Positions 42,785 through 51,995 of a stretch of DNA of 64,000 nucleotides are shown piece by piece. The position numbers were made by a program, and so were the translations under genes. The notes beneath the pieces are model-generated. The model was not told the origin of the DNA. It worked only from the letters and a program-made list of their open reading frames with translations, and did not search any database. How positions within the stretch are numbered: position 1 is the stretch's first letter; each line of letters begins with the position of its first letter. Origin of the DNA: Butyricimonas sp. Marseille-P3923 (lineage in GTDB: Bacteria > Bacteroidota > Bacteroidia > Bacteroidales > Marinifilaceae); the NCBI RefSeq assembly GCF_900184685.1, contig NZ_FXXL01000005.1, positions 1 to 64,000 of the forward strand. The letters are read 5' to 3'.

Positions 42785-43810
42785 ATGTATATATCGGCAG
42801 GTTTATTGAATATACTCATCAAGCAATTTCAAACGCCCACAGCGGAATTTTCCAAGTTATTCGCACAAAGAAAGTTTAACCAAGATACATTGCTAAACCC
42901 GACAACAAAAATTGACGCGAACATACTGGGATTATACTTGGAACACGTGGTAAAACAAAGCGGCAATAACAGAATAGGCTTAGAAACAGGATTTTTATTA
43001 CCCTTTGTCTTAATCGGCAGTATGTACAATATTTATAACCGCAGTAAAAATGTCCGGGAGATTTTCGAGAATCCCGCACCTCTCGACCTCACGGCTAATG
43101 ATATTCTAACCTACACGAACAGGGAGGACAACGATTATTTCTTTTTTGAAATATCAATGAATCGTGAATTCGCTCAACTATACCCGATAGCTTCCAGGCA
43201 ATGGATGGAGATGCAATACGGCATTTCGCTTCAATACGCGTATAGTTTCACGGGAAGATATTTATATCCCTCGCGGGCTCACTCGATATACCCCAAGAAA
43301 GGCACGATAGACAAACTCGAAGAGTTTCTATATTGCCCGATAGAGTTTAATCAAGACAAGCTATCTCTCGCTTTCAAGCGTTCGGTACTGGATTTACCCA
43401 TCATTACAGGAAACAAATCATTATATCCCGTCTTCGAGGACTACATGCACGAGATAAAACAAATGGATACGGAGCAAAGCAATAGTTTGGCAAGAACAGT
43501 TCGCCGCTATCTCATGCATAACCTTTCAAATACCGATTTATCTTTCAAACGCGTGGCAGAAAAATTCAACATGAGTGAAAGAAACATGCAACGCAAATTA
43601 AAATCGGAAGGCACATCATACCAACAGATATTAAATAACCTACGAATGGATTTAGCCCAAGAATACATCAGGGAAAAAGTACCTTTCACAGAGATTGCTT
43701 TTTTGCTAGGATTCGAGAGTCAAAGTGCATTCAACAAATTCTTTCATAAACAATTTCATACCACCCCCGGTCTTTACTCTGCCTCTTCCGTGTCCAGACA
43801 GAACGGATGA
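42785..43810 (+). CDS. AraC-family regulator with AraC_N-type sensing domain
   Basis: The 341-residue protein has an N-terminal ligand-binding region of the arabinose-binding-like type found in OruR-like regulators (residues about 20-200, with GLYLEHVVKQSGNNRIGLET and a long helical stretch) and a C-terminal AraC double helix-turn-helix (about 240-335: DLSFKRVAEKFNMSERNMQR and PFTEIAFLLGFESQSAFNKF followed by FHTTPGLY). Its likely targets are the divergent membrane protein and the gene behind it. The 3 prime end overlaps, on the other strand, a remnant of a VOC-family gene. Confidence 0.88.
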   Translation: MYISAGLLNILIKQFQTPTAEFSKLFAQRKFNQDTLLNPTTKIDANILGLYLEHVVKQSGNNRIGLETGFLLPFVLIGSMYNIYNRSKNVREIFENPAPLDLTANDILTYTNREDNDYFFFEISMNREFAQLYPIASRQWMEMQYGISLQYAYSFTGRYLYPSRAHSIYPKKGTIDKLEEFLYCPIEFNQDKLSLAFKRSVLDLPIITGNKSLYPVFEDYMHEIKQMDTEQSNSLARTVRRYLMHNLSNTDLSFKRVAEKFNMSERNMQRKLKSEGTSYQQILNNLRMDLAQEYIREKVPFTEIAFLLGFESQSAFNKFFHKQFHTTPGLYSASSVSRQNG

Positions 43811-43842
43811 CCTTCGGGGTCAAGCATCGTTCTGGAAGTTCT
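43774..43842 (-). pseudogene. 3 prime remnant of a VOC/glyoxalase-family gene
   Basis: A 22-codon open piece on the minus strand reads FRTSRTMLDPEGHPFCLDTE and stops at 43774. The DPEGHPFCL pattern is the signature C-terminus of VOC-type proteins. Upstream (to the right) the frame meets a hairpin at 43851-43878 and nothing VOC-like continues. The remnant overlaps the end of the AraC gene antisense. I infer that a convergent VOC gene was deleted from its 5 prime side. Confidence 0.55.
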
Positions 43843-43850
43843 GAAAAACA

Positions 43851-43878
43851 GAGAGGGGAACGTACACGTTCCCCTCTC
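43851..43878. terminator. Perfect 12-bp hairpin after locus 3
   Basis: GAGAGGGGAACG (43851-43862) pairs perfectly with 43867-43878, loop TACA. On the minus strand TGTTTTTC follows. It ends the locus 3 transcript and may also serve the convergent AraC gene. Confidence 0.75.
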
Positions 43879-43903
43879 CCGAGCATAATAATCACCACGT
43901 CAC

Positions 43904-45517
43904 CTATCGACGCTCACGATACACGACATCTTTTATTCGCGCGAAACCGTCATATTCCACCCGTTTCGTCACGGTATTATTCACCCCGTCAACCGGATAG
44001 AATCCTAACTTGCCCCCATTATTATCCGGGGCATCCGTGTTATAGGAAGCAACCATCAGTTCATATTGCCGAGCCATAAACTCTTCGGACTGATTGTTCA
44101 ACTGACCTAAAGAACATTGGCGATACAGGTTGAATTTCAACATCGTCACCACTTCACGCTCCCCCAAAGCAATCGTACTCATCGGGTAAGTCGTGTTTGT
44201 TCCCAAGTTATGCAAATACACCTTATTCCCCACGGCATAAAACATATACGGGAATTGGGAATGAAAAGCGAAAGCCGTTGCCTTATCAAAATCGGGAGCA
44301 TCCATATTCTCGTACTTGACTTCCTGCACGAAACCGTTACCGGACATATTAATCCCGTAAATGCGACGCCTTCCCCCGCCATCTTGCAAGACCGCGTACA
44401 CCAATCCGTTAGAATAACGGGTACTCTCCATATGCACCAACTCCATGCCCGTCTTGAAACTGAACAAGCCGCTTTCCGGATCAGGCAACGGGGTTAAAGT
44501 CTGCATCGCGTCATCATCACTGTAATTGTATTTCCACCCCACGAACCTCCGGTTATCCGTGTCATACAGCAAAGCTGTCGACGCGTTCCCCGGACGAGCC
44601 ATACTCACGCCGACATACGGGGCAACCCTGTATTCCGGTGCTTTTCCCCGTTCAGAAGTATTCACGGGATACTCGAAAGCTGCCCCGGCAGAACCCAGCA
44701 CTTGTGCGTAAGCATTCCCCGCATCCGTCACGCAAAAGCAAGCCAAGGCTCCCGCCGTACTGCTGTTATTCACCGACGTGTAGCACACGACACGCTCATC
44801 TGCGGGAGGAATGATAAAATCAATATTATTGATATCCCACGAAACATCCGTCTTGAAGGTTTCCCGATCCAATTTATACGTGCCCTCACCCGTCATCACA
44901 TAGATCACGTCATTAGGACTCGCGAAAAGATTCGGATAAAAACCGATACCTCTGGCATGCTTCAAATCCGGCAATCCCAACGGCGCCAACAAGTCATAAG
45001 CCGGGATAATCCGCTCCGCGGAAATAACCGAAATCATATCCATCCGCACACGTTCTTCCTCCCCCTCGTCACAAAGCACCATCCACCCCTCGTAGGTCGG
45101 GGACGACACCTTTATGTCGAAAGTAGCGGAAGCCTGTATTCCCGAACGCTTGTCCGTCACGGTAAACCACCCGATATACGTGTCCGCCACGAAAGCTGCC
45201 AACGTATCCAACTCCAGTGTTTTCGAGGGGTTCAAATCCACCCATCTCTGCCCGGACACCATGACGCCCCCGGACTTTTTCTCGATCCTGTAACCGAATT
45301 CGAAATTAGTGTTATCCGCCCCGATCTCCCCTTCCAGCGAAGAAACGATCTTCGGTTTCACGACAATATGATCGGAATTTCCCAACACCTCAACCACCTC
45401 CGGGATATTCTCGATAGTTATTTCCGCCACCTCGTGGTACTCGTAATTTCCCTTATCATCAAAACAAGCACAAAGGGAAAAAGCAAACAAAAACAATATA
45501 ATACGATTCATTTTCAT
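43904..45517 (-). CDS. PKD-like family lipoprotein, locus 3
   Basis: The 537-residue lipoprotein (lipobox FSLCAC, Cys18, then FDDKGNYEYHEV, a typical opening) has PKD-like beta domains in the first 160 residues (FGYRIEKKSGG, VADTYIGWFTVTDKRSGIQA), then a long region with strands such as GDEGEEERVRMDM-like loops, VIYVMTGEGTYKLDRETF and FYAVGNKVYLHNLGTNT. It has the same operon position as the locus 2 protein at 30121-31746. A surface binding role is inferred. It is the last gene of locus 3, followed by a hairpin. Confidence 0.8.
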   Translation of the reverse strand: MKMNRIILFLFAFSLCACFDDKGNYEYHEVAEITIENIPEVVEVLGNSDHIVVKPKIVSSLEGEIGADNTNFEFGYRIEKKSGGVMVSGQRWVDLNPSKTLELDTLAAFVADTYIGWFTVTDKRSGIQASATFDIKVSSPTYEGWMVLCDEGEEERVRMDMISVISAERIIPAYDLLAPLGLPDLKHARGIGFYPNLFASPNDVIYVMTGEGTYKLDRETFKTDVSWDINNIDFIIPPADERVVCYTSVNNSSTAGALACFCVTDAGNAYAQVLGSAGAAFEYPVNTSERGKAPEYRVAPYVGVSMARPGNASTALLYDTDNRRFVGWKYNYSDDDAMQTLTPLPDPESGLFSFKTGMELVHMESTRYSNGLVYAVLQDGGGRRRIYGINMSGNGFVQEVKYENMDAPDFDKATAFAFHSQFPYMFYAVGNKVYLHNLGTNTTYPMSTIALGEREVVTMLKFNLYRQCSLGQLNNQSEEFMARQYELMVASYNTDAPDNNGGKLGFYPVDGVNNTVTKRVEYDGFARIKDVVYRERR

Positions 45518-45534
45518 AACATCATTTTTTAATA

Positions 45535-46368
45535 TTATTCATACCGGGAATAATCCACCGCATAGGAAGGAGCAAGCTGCATATACTTCCCGTCCGAATC
45601 CGATACCGGGGTTCCGGCATCCGCTTGTTCCTGCAAATACTTCTGCACGGTCATGGCAAAAAAACTAAAACGACCGTACTGCACCTTAGCCCCGGCATAC
45701 CCCGCGTTACTCCAATCCGCGGGAGTCAAACCGCAAGCCGCATTAACAACCAGATACTTCTTGGGAGTCCAGTCCCCGAAAAAGCTCCCCCCGAACATCG
45801 ACCAGTAACTCGGCTCCGTGTACATCTCGCTCAACGAGAAAGCGAACACATCCCCGTGAATCATCTCACCCGTCGCCGTATAAGCACTCGTGTTCTTGTA
45901 CTCCGGGAAATAACACTTGAAATACTCGTTATCCTCCAAGCGAAGAGCCAAACGCACCGTTCTCTCCATCAAATCATCCGTGCGGTAAAAACGCACCCGC
46001 ACGGATGCCGTACTGGCTCCTGCCGGAACCACCACCGTATCCAGATCCAACTCGTAATGCTTCCCCTCCACGGCTGTCGTTCCCGCCTCGTCTACCACCA
46101 CTTTGAAAGGACGGTCATAATCCGCCACCTTTCCCATCGTCCGCACGGTAGCCGCAAGCATCACGCTCTTTGCCGAGGCTTGCGCCGACACGAACGAATA
46201 AGAAAGCGAATCCGCATAAAACTCCGTGGTACTGCCGTAAATATAACTCGTCACCCGTTGGAAATAAATTCCGGCATCATCCGTGGTAAAAAACGGGATA
46301 TCCTGCTTCTCGCAAGCGCTCAAAATAAAACACAATCCCGCACCCCATAATATATTTTTCCATTTCAT
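45535..46368 (-). CDS. DUF4843 lipoprotein, locus 3
   Basis: The 277-residue lipoprotein (lipobox FILSAC, Cys19) follows the DUF4843 pattern: DDAGIYFQRV near residue 30, SLSYSFVSAQASAKSVMLAA, a KVVVDEAGTTAVEGKHYELD strand pair, TVRLALRLEDNEYFKCYFPE and a C-terminal WTPKKYLVVNAACGLTPADW. It starts 12 bp after susD. It is the paralogue of the locus 2 protein and is of unknown function. Confidence 0.83.
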   Translation of the reverse strand: MKWKNILWGAGLCFILSACEKQDIPFFTTDDAGIYFQRVTSYIYGSTTEFYADSLSYSFVSAQASAKSVMLAATVRTMGKVADYDRPFKVVVDEAGTTAVEGKHYELDLDTVVVPAGASTASVRVRFYRTDDLMERTVRLALRLEDNEYFKCYFPEYKNTSAYTATGEMIHGDVFAFSLSEMYTEPSYWSMFGGSFFGDWTPKKYLVVNAACGLTPADWSNAGYAGAKVQYGRFSFFAMTVQKYLQEQADAGTPVSDSDGKYMQLAPSYAVDYSRYE

Positions 46369-46380
46369 AATCTTATCCTT

Positions 46381-47862
46381 TTAACGATTAGCAATTTCAC
46401 CGGAAGGCATAGGCAGCACGTAACGTTCCTCCCTTGCCCCGTAAGTACTGGTATCATACCCGTTCTCGTCACTGTTTATATTAATATACAAACGCTTGTA
46501 CATGAAAAAGATTTGTCCTTCCCCGATAAACTCCCGCAAATACTCTCCCCGCAACCGTTTCATGAAATCATCTTCCGAAACCGCCGTCAAATTCGGCAAT
46601 CCCCTCCGCGCACGGGCTTGATTCAGCCACTCGTACCGATCCGCCAACACGGGCTCACATTCTGCCGCGATATAATACACCTCACTCAAGCGAATCAATG
46701 ACATGAAAACAGCATAGAAATACTCCGTTTCCGTCGTCCCGCTAGGCTGGTCGATTCCCTTGTACTTGATAAGCACGTGTCCGCTCTCTCCCACCCCGGA
46801 AGCAATCTGCCACCACGTCTGGAAACGGTAATCCTGTGTTTCTCCCGCGAAAAGATTCGTGTTCACGAAATCTTTCCGGGGATGCAGGTAATTATTCCCT
46901 GCTTGTTCCGCGCTGAAATAACCGGTATAAATATCCTTCCTGTCTTTCTTGTAAATACCCGCCAGCACCTCCGTCGAGAACACCCGATCGGGATTCGTCT
47001 GGTTTGCCAAAAGTTTATTCGGGTCTACCGCGGGAAAATGTTCATCCACCCTCGTGTCCGTCAGTAACTTTCGGGCAGCAGCCAAAGCATTCGCCTGTTC
47101 TCCCGCGTACAAGTACACCCTTGCCTTCAACGCCTGAACGGCATAATAATTCATCCGCAACTGGCGATAACGCAAATACACGTCTTGATCTTCCTCGAGG
47201 GAAGCCATAGGCCCCTCCGCGATAACCGGATCACTATCCGACAACAAACCCTCCGCTTCGTCCAAATCCCGCAAAATCTTCTCGTGAATTACCGAATCGG
47301 CAGGCAACAATGGCAAGGCTACCACTTTCGACGACTCGTTATAAGGGATTGATTCCGCTTGCGGTTGGAGCTTATAGACCGGACCGAACAAACGCAACAT
47401 ATCAAAATGCAAAAAGGCTCGCACGGCAAGCATCTCCCCTTTCAGCACCCGCGATTCCACCGTCGACAACACCCCCTCGCTCTTGTCGATATTCTCCAGT
47501 ACCACGTTACAATTCAATATCGTGTTATAAGCCGCCGTCCACGTGTTCGACAACTCCGTTTCCACCGAATTATCCGTGTAAGCAAACGTGCTCAACGCCG
47601 TCAGATACGTGTTCACCGACAGCGGCTGATAACGTTTCGATATCACATCCACCAACTCGTAAGAAAGATTCTTCCCGTAAAGAGCCGCAGACGCCATCTT
47701 ATTGTAAATCCCGTTCACCGCTGTATAATACCCGCCTCTCGTGGCGAACAACTGTTTCTCCGATTGCTTGTCCTTGGGTTGCACGTCCAGAAAATCGGCA
47801 CACCCGACACTGCACGCCAACATCAACCCGCTCCAAATTATATTTCGTAATCTCATACTCAT
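46381..47862 (-). CDS. SusD/RagB-family lipoprotein, locus 3
   Basis: The 493-residue lipoprotein (lipobox CSVGC, Cys21, then ADFLDVQPKDKQSEKQLF) has TPR-like helices (EMLAVRAFLHFDMLRLFGPV near residue 145; RMNYYAVQALKARVYLYAGE near 235) and the C-terminal RLRGEYLREFIGEGQIFFMY block near residue 445. It follows susC by 6 bp. A second in-frame ATG at 47856 is possible. Confidence 0.93.
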   Translation of the reverse strand: MSMRLRNIIWSGLMLACSVGCADFLDVQPKDKQSEKQLFATRGGYYTAVNGIYNKMASAALYGKNLSYELVDVISKRYQPLSVNTYLTALSTFAYTDNSVETELSNTWTAAYNTILNCNVVLENIDKSEGVLSTVESRVLKGEMLAVRAFLHFDMLRLFGPVYKLQPQAESIPYNESSKVVALPLLPADSVIHEKILRDLDEAEGLLSDSDPVIAEGPMASLEEDQDVYLRYRQLRMNYYAVQALKARVYLYAGEQANALAAARKLLTDTRVDEHFPAVDPNKLLANQTNPDRVFSTEVLAGIYKKDRKDIYTGYFSAEQAGNNYLHPRKDFVNTNLFAGETQDYRFQTWWQIASGVGESGHVLIKYKGIDQPSGTTETEYFYAVFMSLIRLSEVYYIAAECEPVLADRYEWLNQARARRGLPNLTAVSEDDFMKRLRGEYLREFIGEGQIFFMYKRLYININSDENGYDTSTYGAREERYVLPMPSGEIANR

Positions 47863-47868
47863 CTGTTA

Positions 47869-50800
47869 TTAAAAATTAAACGAAAGTCCTGCCTCCATAC
47901 TTCTCGCGAAGGGATACGCTATACCCCTCTCCGACCGAATCGTCGATGCCCGGAACACGTCACGCGCGGATGCCTGTATCTTCAAGCTACTCAACCCGAG
48001 CTTCTTGATCCACCCGTCATAGAACTCGTATCCCACGTAAACCGACTCCAGTGTCAACACGTTCTCCTTCTGCACGAAACGGGAAGACATCGGGGTACTC
48101 TCCGCGCTGGCGATATCCTTGAAACGCACCATATCCCCCACTTCCTGCCAACGCTCGTACAGCGCACGCTTGTCTTGATTCCGGTTCAAGGCACTCCTCG
48201 AGATATTCTCCACCTTGCTGTACAACGCCTCGTTGAACACGTCCGCCCCCATCTGGTAACGGAAATTCAGACTCACCGACAAACCTTTCCAGTTCAACGA
48301 GGTACCAAGCACCCCCTCCACGTCGGGACGGGTATTCCCGCAAATCACCTCGTCGTCATAGGAAAAATCATAAGTATAACTGCCATCCTTGGCATAGAAC
48401 AACTCTTTCCCGTTCGAGGGATCAATCCCCGCGGACTTCACCGCCCAAATATCATCCGGGTCTGCCCCGTCATAATACCTCACCGTGTTCGCCCCCTTTC
48501 CACTGGCGTTCAACGTGGAAAGCTTATTCCCGATCTTGTCAATCTTACTCTTCTGCGTCCTCACGTTAGCCCGAATCATCCACGAGAAGCGCTCCGCGAA
48601 ATTCTGGAAAATATAGTACGACACCGAAGCCGTCAAACCTTGCGACACCTGCTCCCCGGCATTCGTCATGTACGTCGGCGTACCGGAAGAAAGCGGGGTA
48701 CTCACCTTAATCAATAGCGGGTCTGTCACCTTGTAATAATAATCCGCCGTCAGGGAAAATCGCTTGTTGAACAACGTCACGTCCAACCCGATATTCTTGT
48801 CCACGGTAATCTGCCACTCCAAATCCGGGTTCCCGACCTGCGACAACACGGCTCCCAGCCCGAAATAGTTCATCGCCCCGTATTGAAACGAGTACGTCAG
48901 CAACGACTGTGCCGAATCAAAACTCTGGTTCCCCGGGTTTCCGATCGACGCCCTCAACTTCAACAAGTCTATCCATCCCACGTGATTCATGATAAACTTC
49001 TCCTTGTGCAAATTCCATCCCAGTCCCACCGACCACGTCGTGTTATACTTCCGGGAGGTACCGAAAACCGACGACCCGCTTGCGCGCAAACTGAAATCCA
49101 TCAAATAGCGGTCGTCAAAAGAATACCCCGTGTTGAAATACCCGTTCACCGAGCGGGACACGGACTCGTAATAAGTGGGCGTTCCGTTTTCGGGGTAACC
49201 GTTCGAGAACGAGGGATAAGAAAAATCACCCTCCGGGAACCCTTGCGCCGAATACCCTTGCGTGAGCGACTTATTGCTAAAAACATTTCCACCCGCCACC
49301 AGATTCACCCGGTGTTTTCCCAACAACTTCGCGTAAGTAACACTCAATTCCCCCTCCACCTGATTCGTCCGGGTATTTGCCGAGCGGTATTCCCCCTTCT
49401 TGATGGCCTCCACGTCCTCGTACCGGGTATCATTCCGGGAATAAAACTTCTCCGTGTCGTCATTCCCGTAAGTAATCCCCAACCGGGCACGCACCCGCCA
49501 CTCCGCCGTGGGGAAATATTCCGCCATGAAATAATTACTCAACGAGAGGTTCTTCCCCTCGTCCCGGCTATTCTGACTGGCGTTCCACAACGGGTTTGAT
49601 GCCTTAAAGAAATCATTTTTCTCCAACCATTTATCCACCGTCCCCGAATCATTATACTTCTTGTAATAAGGATTCGCCGCCGCGTACTCGCTGAATGCCA
49701 CGATTGGGTTCTTGTAGTCGGTCGATGTCAACGAGAATTTATTCGAGAACTGGAATTTCGACACCCGGTAAATCAAATCGATATTACCGCTGATCACACT
49801 CCGGTCGGACTTTTCCATCACACCGGAAATCCCGTTATATCCCGCTCCCAGCCCGAACAGGAAATTTCCTTCACCTCCCTGCACGTACAGGGAATGTTTT
49901 TGGTTTACCCCCACCCGCAAAGGCTCAGCCAACCAATAGGTATCCACGCCACTCTCGATAGCCCTCAATTTCTCGTTATACAACTCGTTCATCTCCACCT
50001 CGCTTACCGCCGACCAAGATGCGGGTTCATACCTTCCCGCCAATCGTTCGAACTCCAACTTCTCCCTAGCGTTCATCAAATTATAACTCGACAAATCCGG
50101 CATCGACAGATTCATGTTCCCGTTATAACTTACCTGCAATTTCCCCGCTTCCGGCTTCACGGTTTCCACCACGATCACCCCGTTTGCCGCCTTCGACCCG
50201 TAAATGGCTGTCGAAGCCGCATCTTTCAGAATCGTGATCGACGCCACCCGGTTAATATCCAAATCATTAATTGCCGCCAACGTCGACTCGAAACCGTCCA
50301 GTATAAAAAGCGGCTGATTCGGGTCGGCATCCAATTCATCCCTCAACCCCAACATACTCGACTTCCCCCGAATCTCCATGTTCGGCAACCTGTTCGGGTC
50401 TGAGCCGAACTGGTTATCCTCGATAATCGCGAAAGCCGGGTCTAACGTCTTCAGGCTTTGCAGCACATTCTGCGTTCCCATCGTCTTCAATTCTGCTGCC
50501 GAGTACGTGGACGCCGATCCCGTGAAACTCTCCTTCTTGCGGGTAAAGATTCCCGTCACCACCACGTCCGCCAGTTCCACCTCGTCCGCCTGCATCACGA
50601 TCGAAAGTTCCTTCCGCACCTCCCCACTCTTTAACCGTGGCAACTTCACGCTCACCGTCTTCATCCCGATAAAAGAAACCACCAGAGTAGCCGTGTCCGC
50701 AGGCAGCAACAACTTGAACTTTCCATCCACATCCGTGGCAGTCCCCACCAGCGTCCCCGCCAAACGTACCGAGACTCCCGGCAAAGGCACACCTTTATCA

Positions 50801-50979
50801 TCCGTCACTTTCCCCTTCACTTCCTTACTCTCCACACCGGTTGAATCCCTCCCTCCGGCATTCGCCAACAGCGGGAATCCCAACAGCAAAACCATAAATA
50901 ACCGGATAATCACGATTACCGCCATCTTCCGAGGTAGCAACTTTCGCTTAAAAACTTTCCTGTCATAAGTTTTTTTCAT
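47869..50979 (-). CDS. SusC/RagA TonB-dependent transporter, locus 3, without STN
   Basis: The 1036-residue transporter has a signal region (1 to about 42), then directly a carboxypeptidase-D regulatory-like domain (about 52-125, VKGKVTDDKGVPLPGVSVRL onward), a TonB-box-like ELADVVVTGIF, plug with MEIRGKSSMLG and ITILKDAASTAIYGSKAANG, and a barrel ending SFNF. The missing STN domain agrees with the lack of sigma and fecR genes in this locus, so control must differ. Layout and downstream genes mirror locus 2. Confidence 0.94.
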   Translation of the reverse strand: MKKTYDRKVFKRKLLPRKMAVIVIIRLFMVLLLGFPLLANAGGRDSTGVESKEVKGKVTDDKGVPLPGVSVRLAGTLVGTATDVDGKFKLLLPADTATLVVSFIGMKTVSVKLPRLKSGEVRKELSIVMQADEVELADVVVTGIFTRKKESFTGSASTYSAAELKTMGTQNVLQSLKTLDPAFAIIEDNQFGSDPNRLPNMEIRGKSSMLGLRDELDADPNQPLFILDGFESTLAAINDLDINRVASITILKDAASTAIYGSKAANGVIVVETVKPEAGKLQVSYNGNMNLSMPDLSSYNLMNAREKLEFERLAGRYEPASWSAVSEVEMNELYNEKLRAIESGVDTYWLAEPLRVGVNQKHSLYVQGGEGNFLFGLGAGYNGISGVMEKSDRSVISGNIDLIYRVSKFQFSNKFSLTSTDYKNPIVAFSEYAAANPYYKKYNDSGTVDKWLEKNDFFKASNPLWNASQNSRDEGKNLSLSNYFMAEYFPTAEWRVRARLGITYGNDDTEKFYSRNDTRYEDVEAIKKGEYRSANTRTNQVEGELSVTYAKLLGKHRVNLVAGGNVFSNKSLTQGYSAQGFPEGDFSYPSFSNGYPENGTPTYYESVSRSVNGYFNTGYSFDDRYLMDFSLRASGSSVFGTSRKYNTTWSVGLGWNLHKEKFIMNHVGWIDLLKLRASIGNPGNQSFDSAQSLLTYSFQYGAMNYFGLGAVLSQVGNPDLEWQITVDKNIGLDVTLFNKRFSLTADYYYKVTDPLLIKVSTPLSSGTPTYMTNAGEQVSQGLTASVSYYIFQNFAERFSWMIRANVRTQKSKIDKIGNKLSTLNASGKGANTVRYYDGADPDDIWAVKSAGIDPSNGKELFYAKDGSYTYDFSYDDEVICGNTRPDVEGVLGTSLNWKGLSVSLNFRYQMGADVFNEALYSKVENISRSALNRNQDKRALYERWQEVGDMVRFKDIASAESTPMSSRFVQKENVLTLESVYVGYEFYDGWIKKLGLSSLKIQASARDVFRASTIRSERGIAYPFARSMEAGLSFNF

Positions 50980-51020
50980 AACTTTGATTGTTAATTAATT
51001 AATAAAATTGATTTACACAA

Positions 51021-51062
51021 GGGGGTGATATTCAACGTTTCTCAGGCATAGAATACACCCTC
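51021..51062 (-). promoter_or_regulatory. Stem-loop in the susC leader of locus 3
   Basis: GGGGGTG-A-TATTC (51021-51033) pairs with GAATA-CACCCTC (51051-51062) with one bulged base and one wobble. It lies 42 bp upstream of the susC ATG. The gap 50980-51389 has no gene; no convincing -33/-7 promoter was found in it. Confidence 0.45.
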
Positions 51063-51322
51063 TATTTTATTTTTCCGTTTTTACGATAGCAAAATTCCAT
51101 TCAAGAAGAATCTTTTAATCTACAATCATTCATAATCTCGTAATCTTTTTTCATTTCATTTGTTATTAGTTAAATCACTACCCACCTCTTTTCTATACAA
51201 AAAGGATAAAAAACTTACTTGAATTATTTCTCGTTTCATTTTATCATATATTTATAATTAATTCGGAGAATTATTTAATTTATAATCCCCAACAACACCC
51301 ACTTTAGTTCTTGTTTTTACCT

Positions 51323-51350
51323 CAAGTGAAGATATATATATCCTCACTTG
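51323..51350. promoter_or_regulatory. 28-bp near-perfect palindrome upstream of the first XRE gene
   Basis: The arms CAAGTGA (51323-51329) and TCACTTG (51344-51350) enclose an alternating TA core, with a single mismatched pair in 28 bp. It ends 39 bp before the ATG at 51390. It may be an autoregulatory operator or an RNA hairpin. Confidence 0.6.
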
Positions 51351-51389
51351 AAAGCCGATTTATTCTTTTCTTTATAAAAAATTGAAACC

Positions 51390-51638
51390 ATGAAATCGGA
51401 AATAGAGTTATATACTGCTCAAAAAGTAAAAGAACGCAGATTAAAACTAAAAATTAGCCAACGTTATCTAGCGGATTGCCTCAATATCAATCAACGATAT
51501 ATTAGCAAAATTGAAAATCCAGAATATGACGAAGCCTATAACGTTGATCATTTAAATGACATTGCCGTCATTCTTGAATGTTCCACACGAGATTTTTTCC
51601 CAGAGAAACCATTTAGAAGTAACAAAAGAAAACAATAA
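51390..51638 (+). CDS. Small XRE-family HTH regulator, copy A
   Basis: The 82-residue protein is a Cro/CI-type helix-turn-helix: KVKERRLKLKISQRYLADCL, INQRYISKIENPEYDEAYNV and a final LNDIAVILECSTRDFFPEK. It is nearly all DNA-binding domain. A paralogue (51996-52310) follows 357 bp downstream; both share the upstream string TTCTTTATAAAAAATT and the DFFP ending. It stands at the border of the defence region. The gap to the paralogue (51639-51995) has no gene, only a second palindrome. Confidence 0.85.
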   Translation: MKSEIELYTAQKVKERRLKLKISQRYLADCLNINQRYISKIENPEYDEAYNVDHLNDIAVILECSTRDFFPEKPFRSNKRKQ

Positions 51639-51935
51639 ATATTTTTTCTACAATTCACATTTACTAGTAGTAAATAAGTTATAAGAAATTGTCCTTTTTT
51701 CATTGTCTTGATTTAATTAGAATTTTTAGAATAATGTCTATATCTATTTTGTCTATTACCAATACCTCAAATCATATTAAGTTCACCTCTCCCACTAACA
51801 TATTACTTCAAACCCATTCTTTTGCACTTTTCCGCAAGTAACACAATTACACAACCTAGAACTCTCAAATTCTTCAACAAGAATACCACGAAGATATAGT
51901 TTAGAAAAATCACCTCCAAATAATTTAACAAAAAT

Positions 51936-51951
51936 CTTCGTCGTGACGAAG
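51936..51951. promoter_or_regulatory. 16-bp palindrome upstream of the second XRE gene
   Basis: CTTCGTC-GT-GACGAAG has perfect 7-bp arms and ends 44 bp before the ATG at 51996, the same relative position as the different palindrome in front of copy A. Confidence 0.55.
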
Positions 51952-51995
51952 TATGTCGATTCTGTTTATAACCTTTCTTTATAAAAAATTATACC

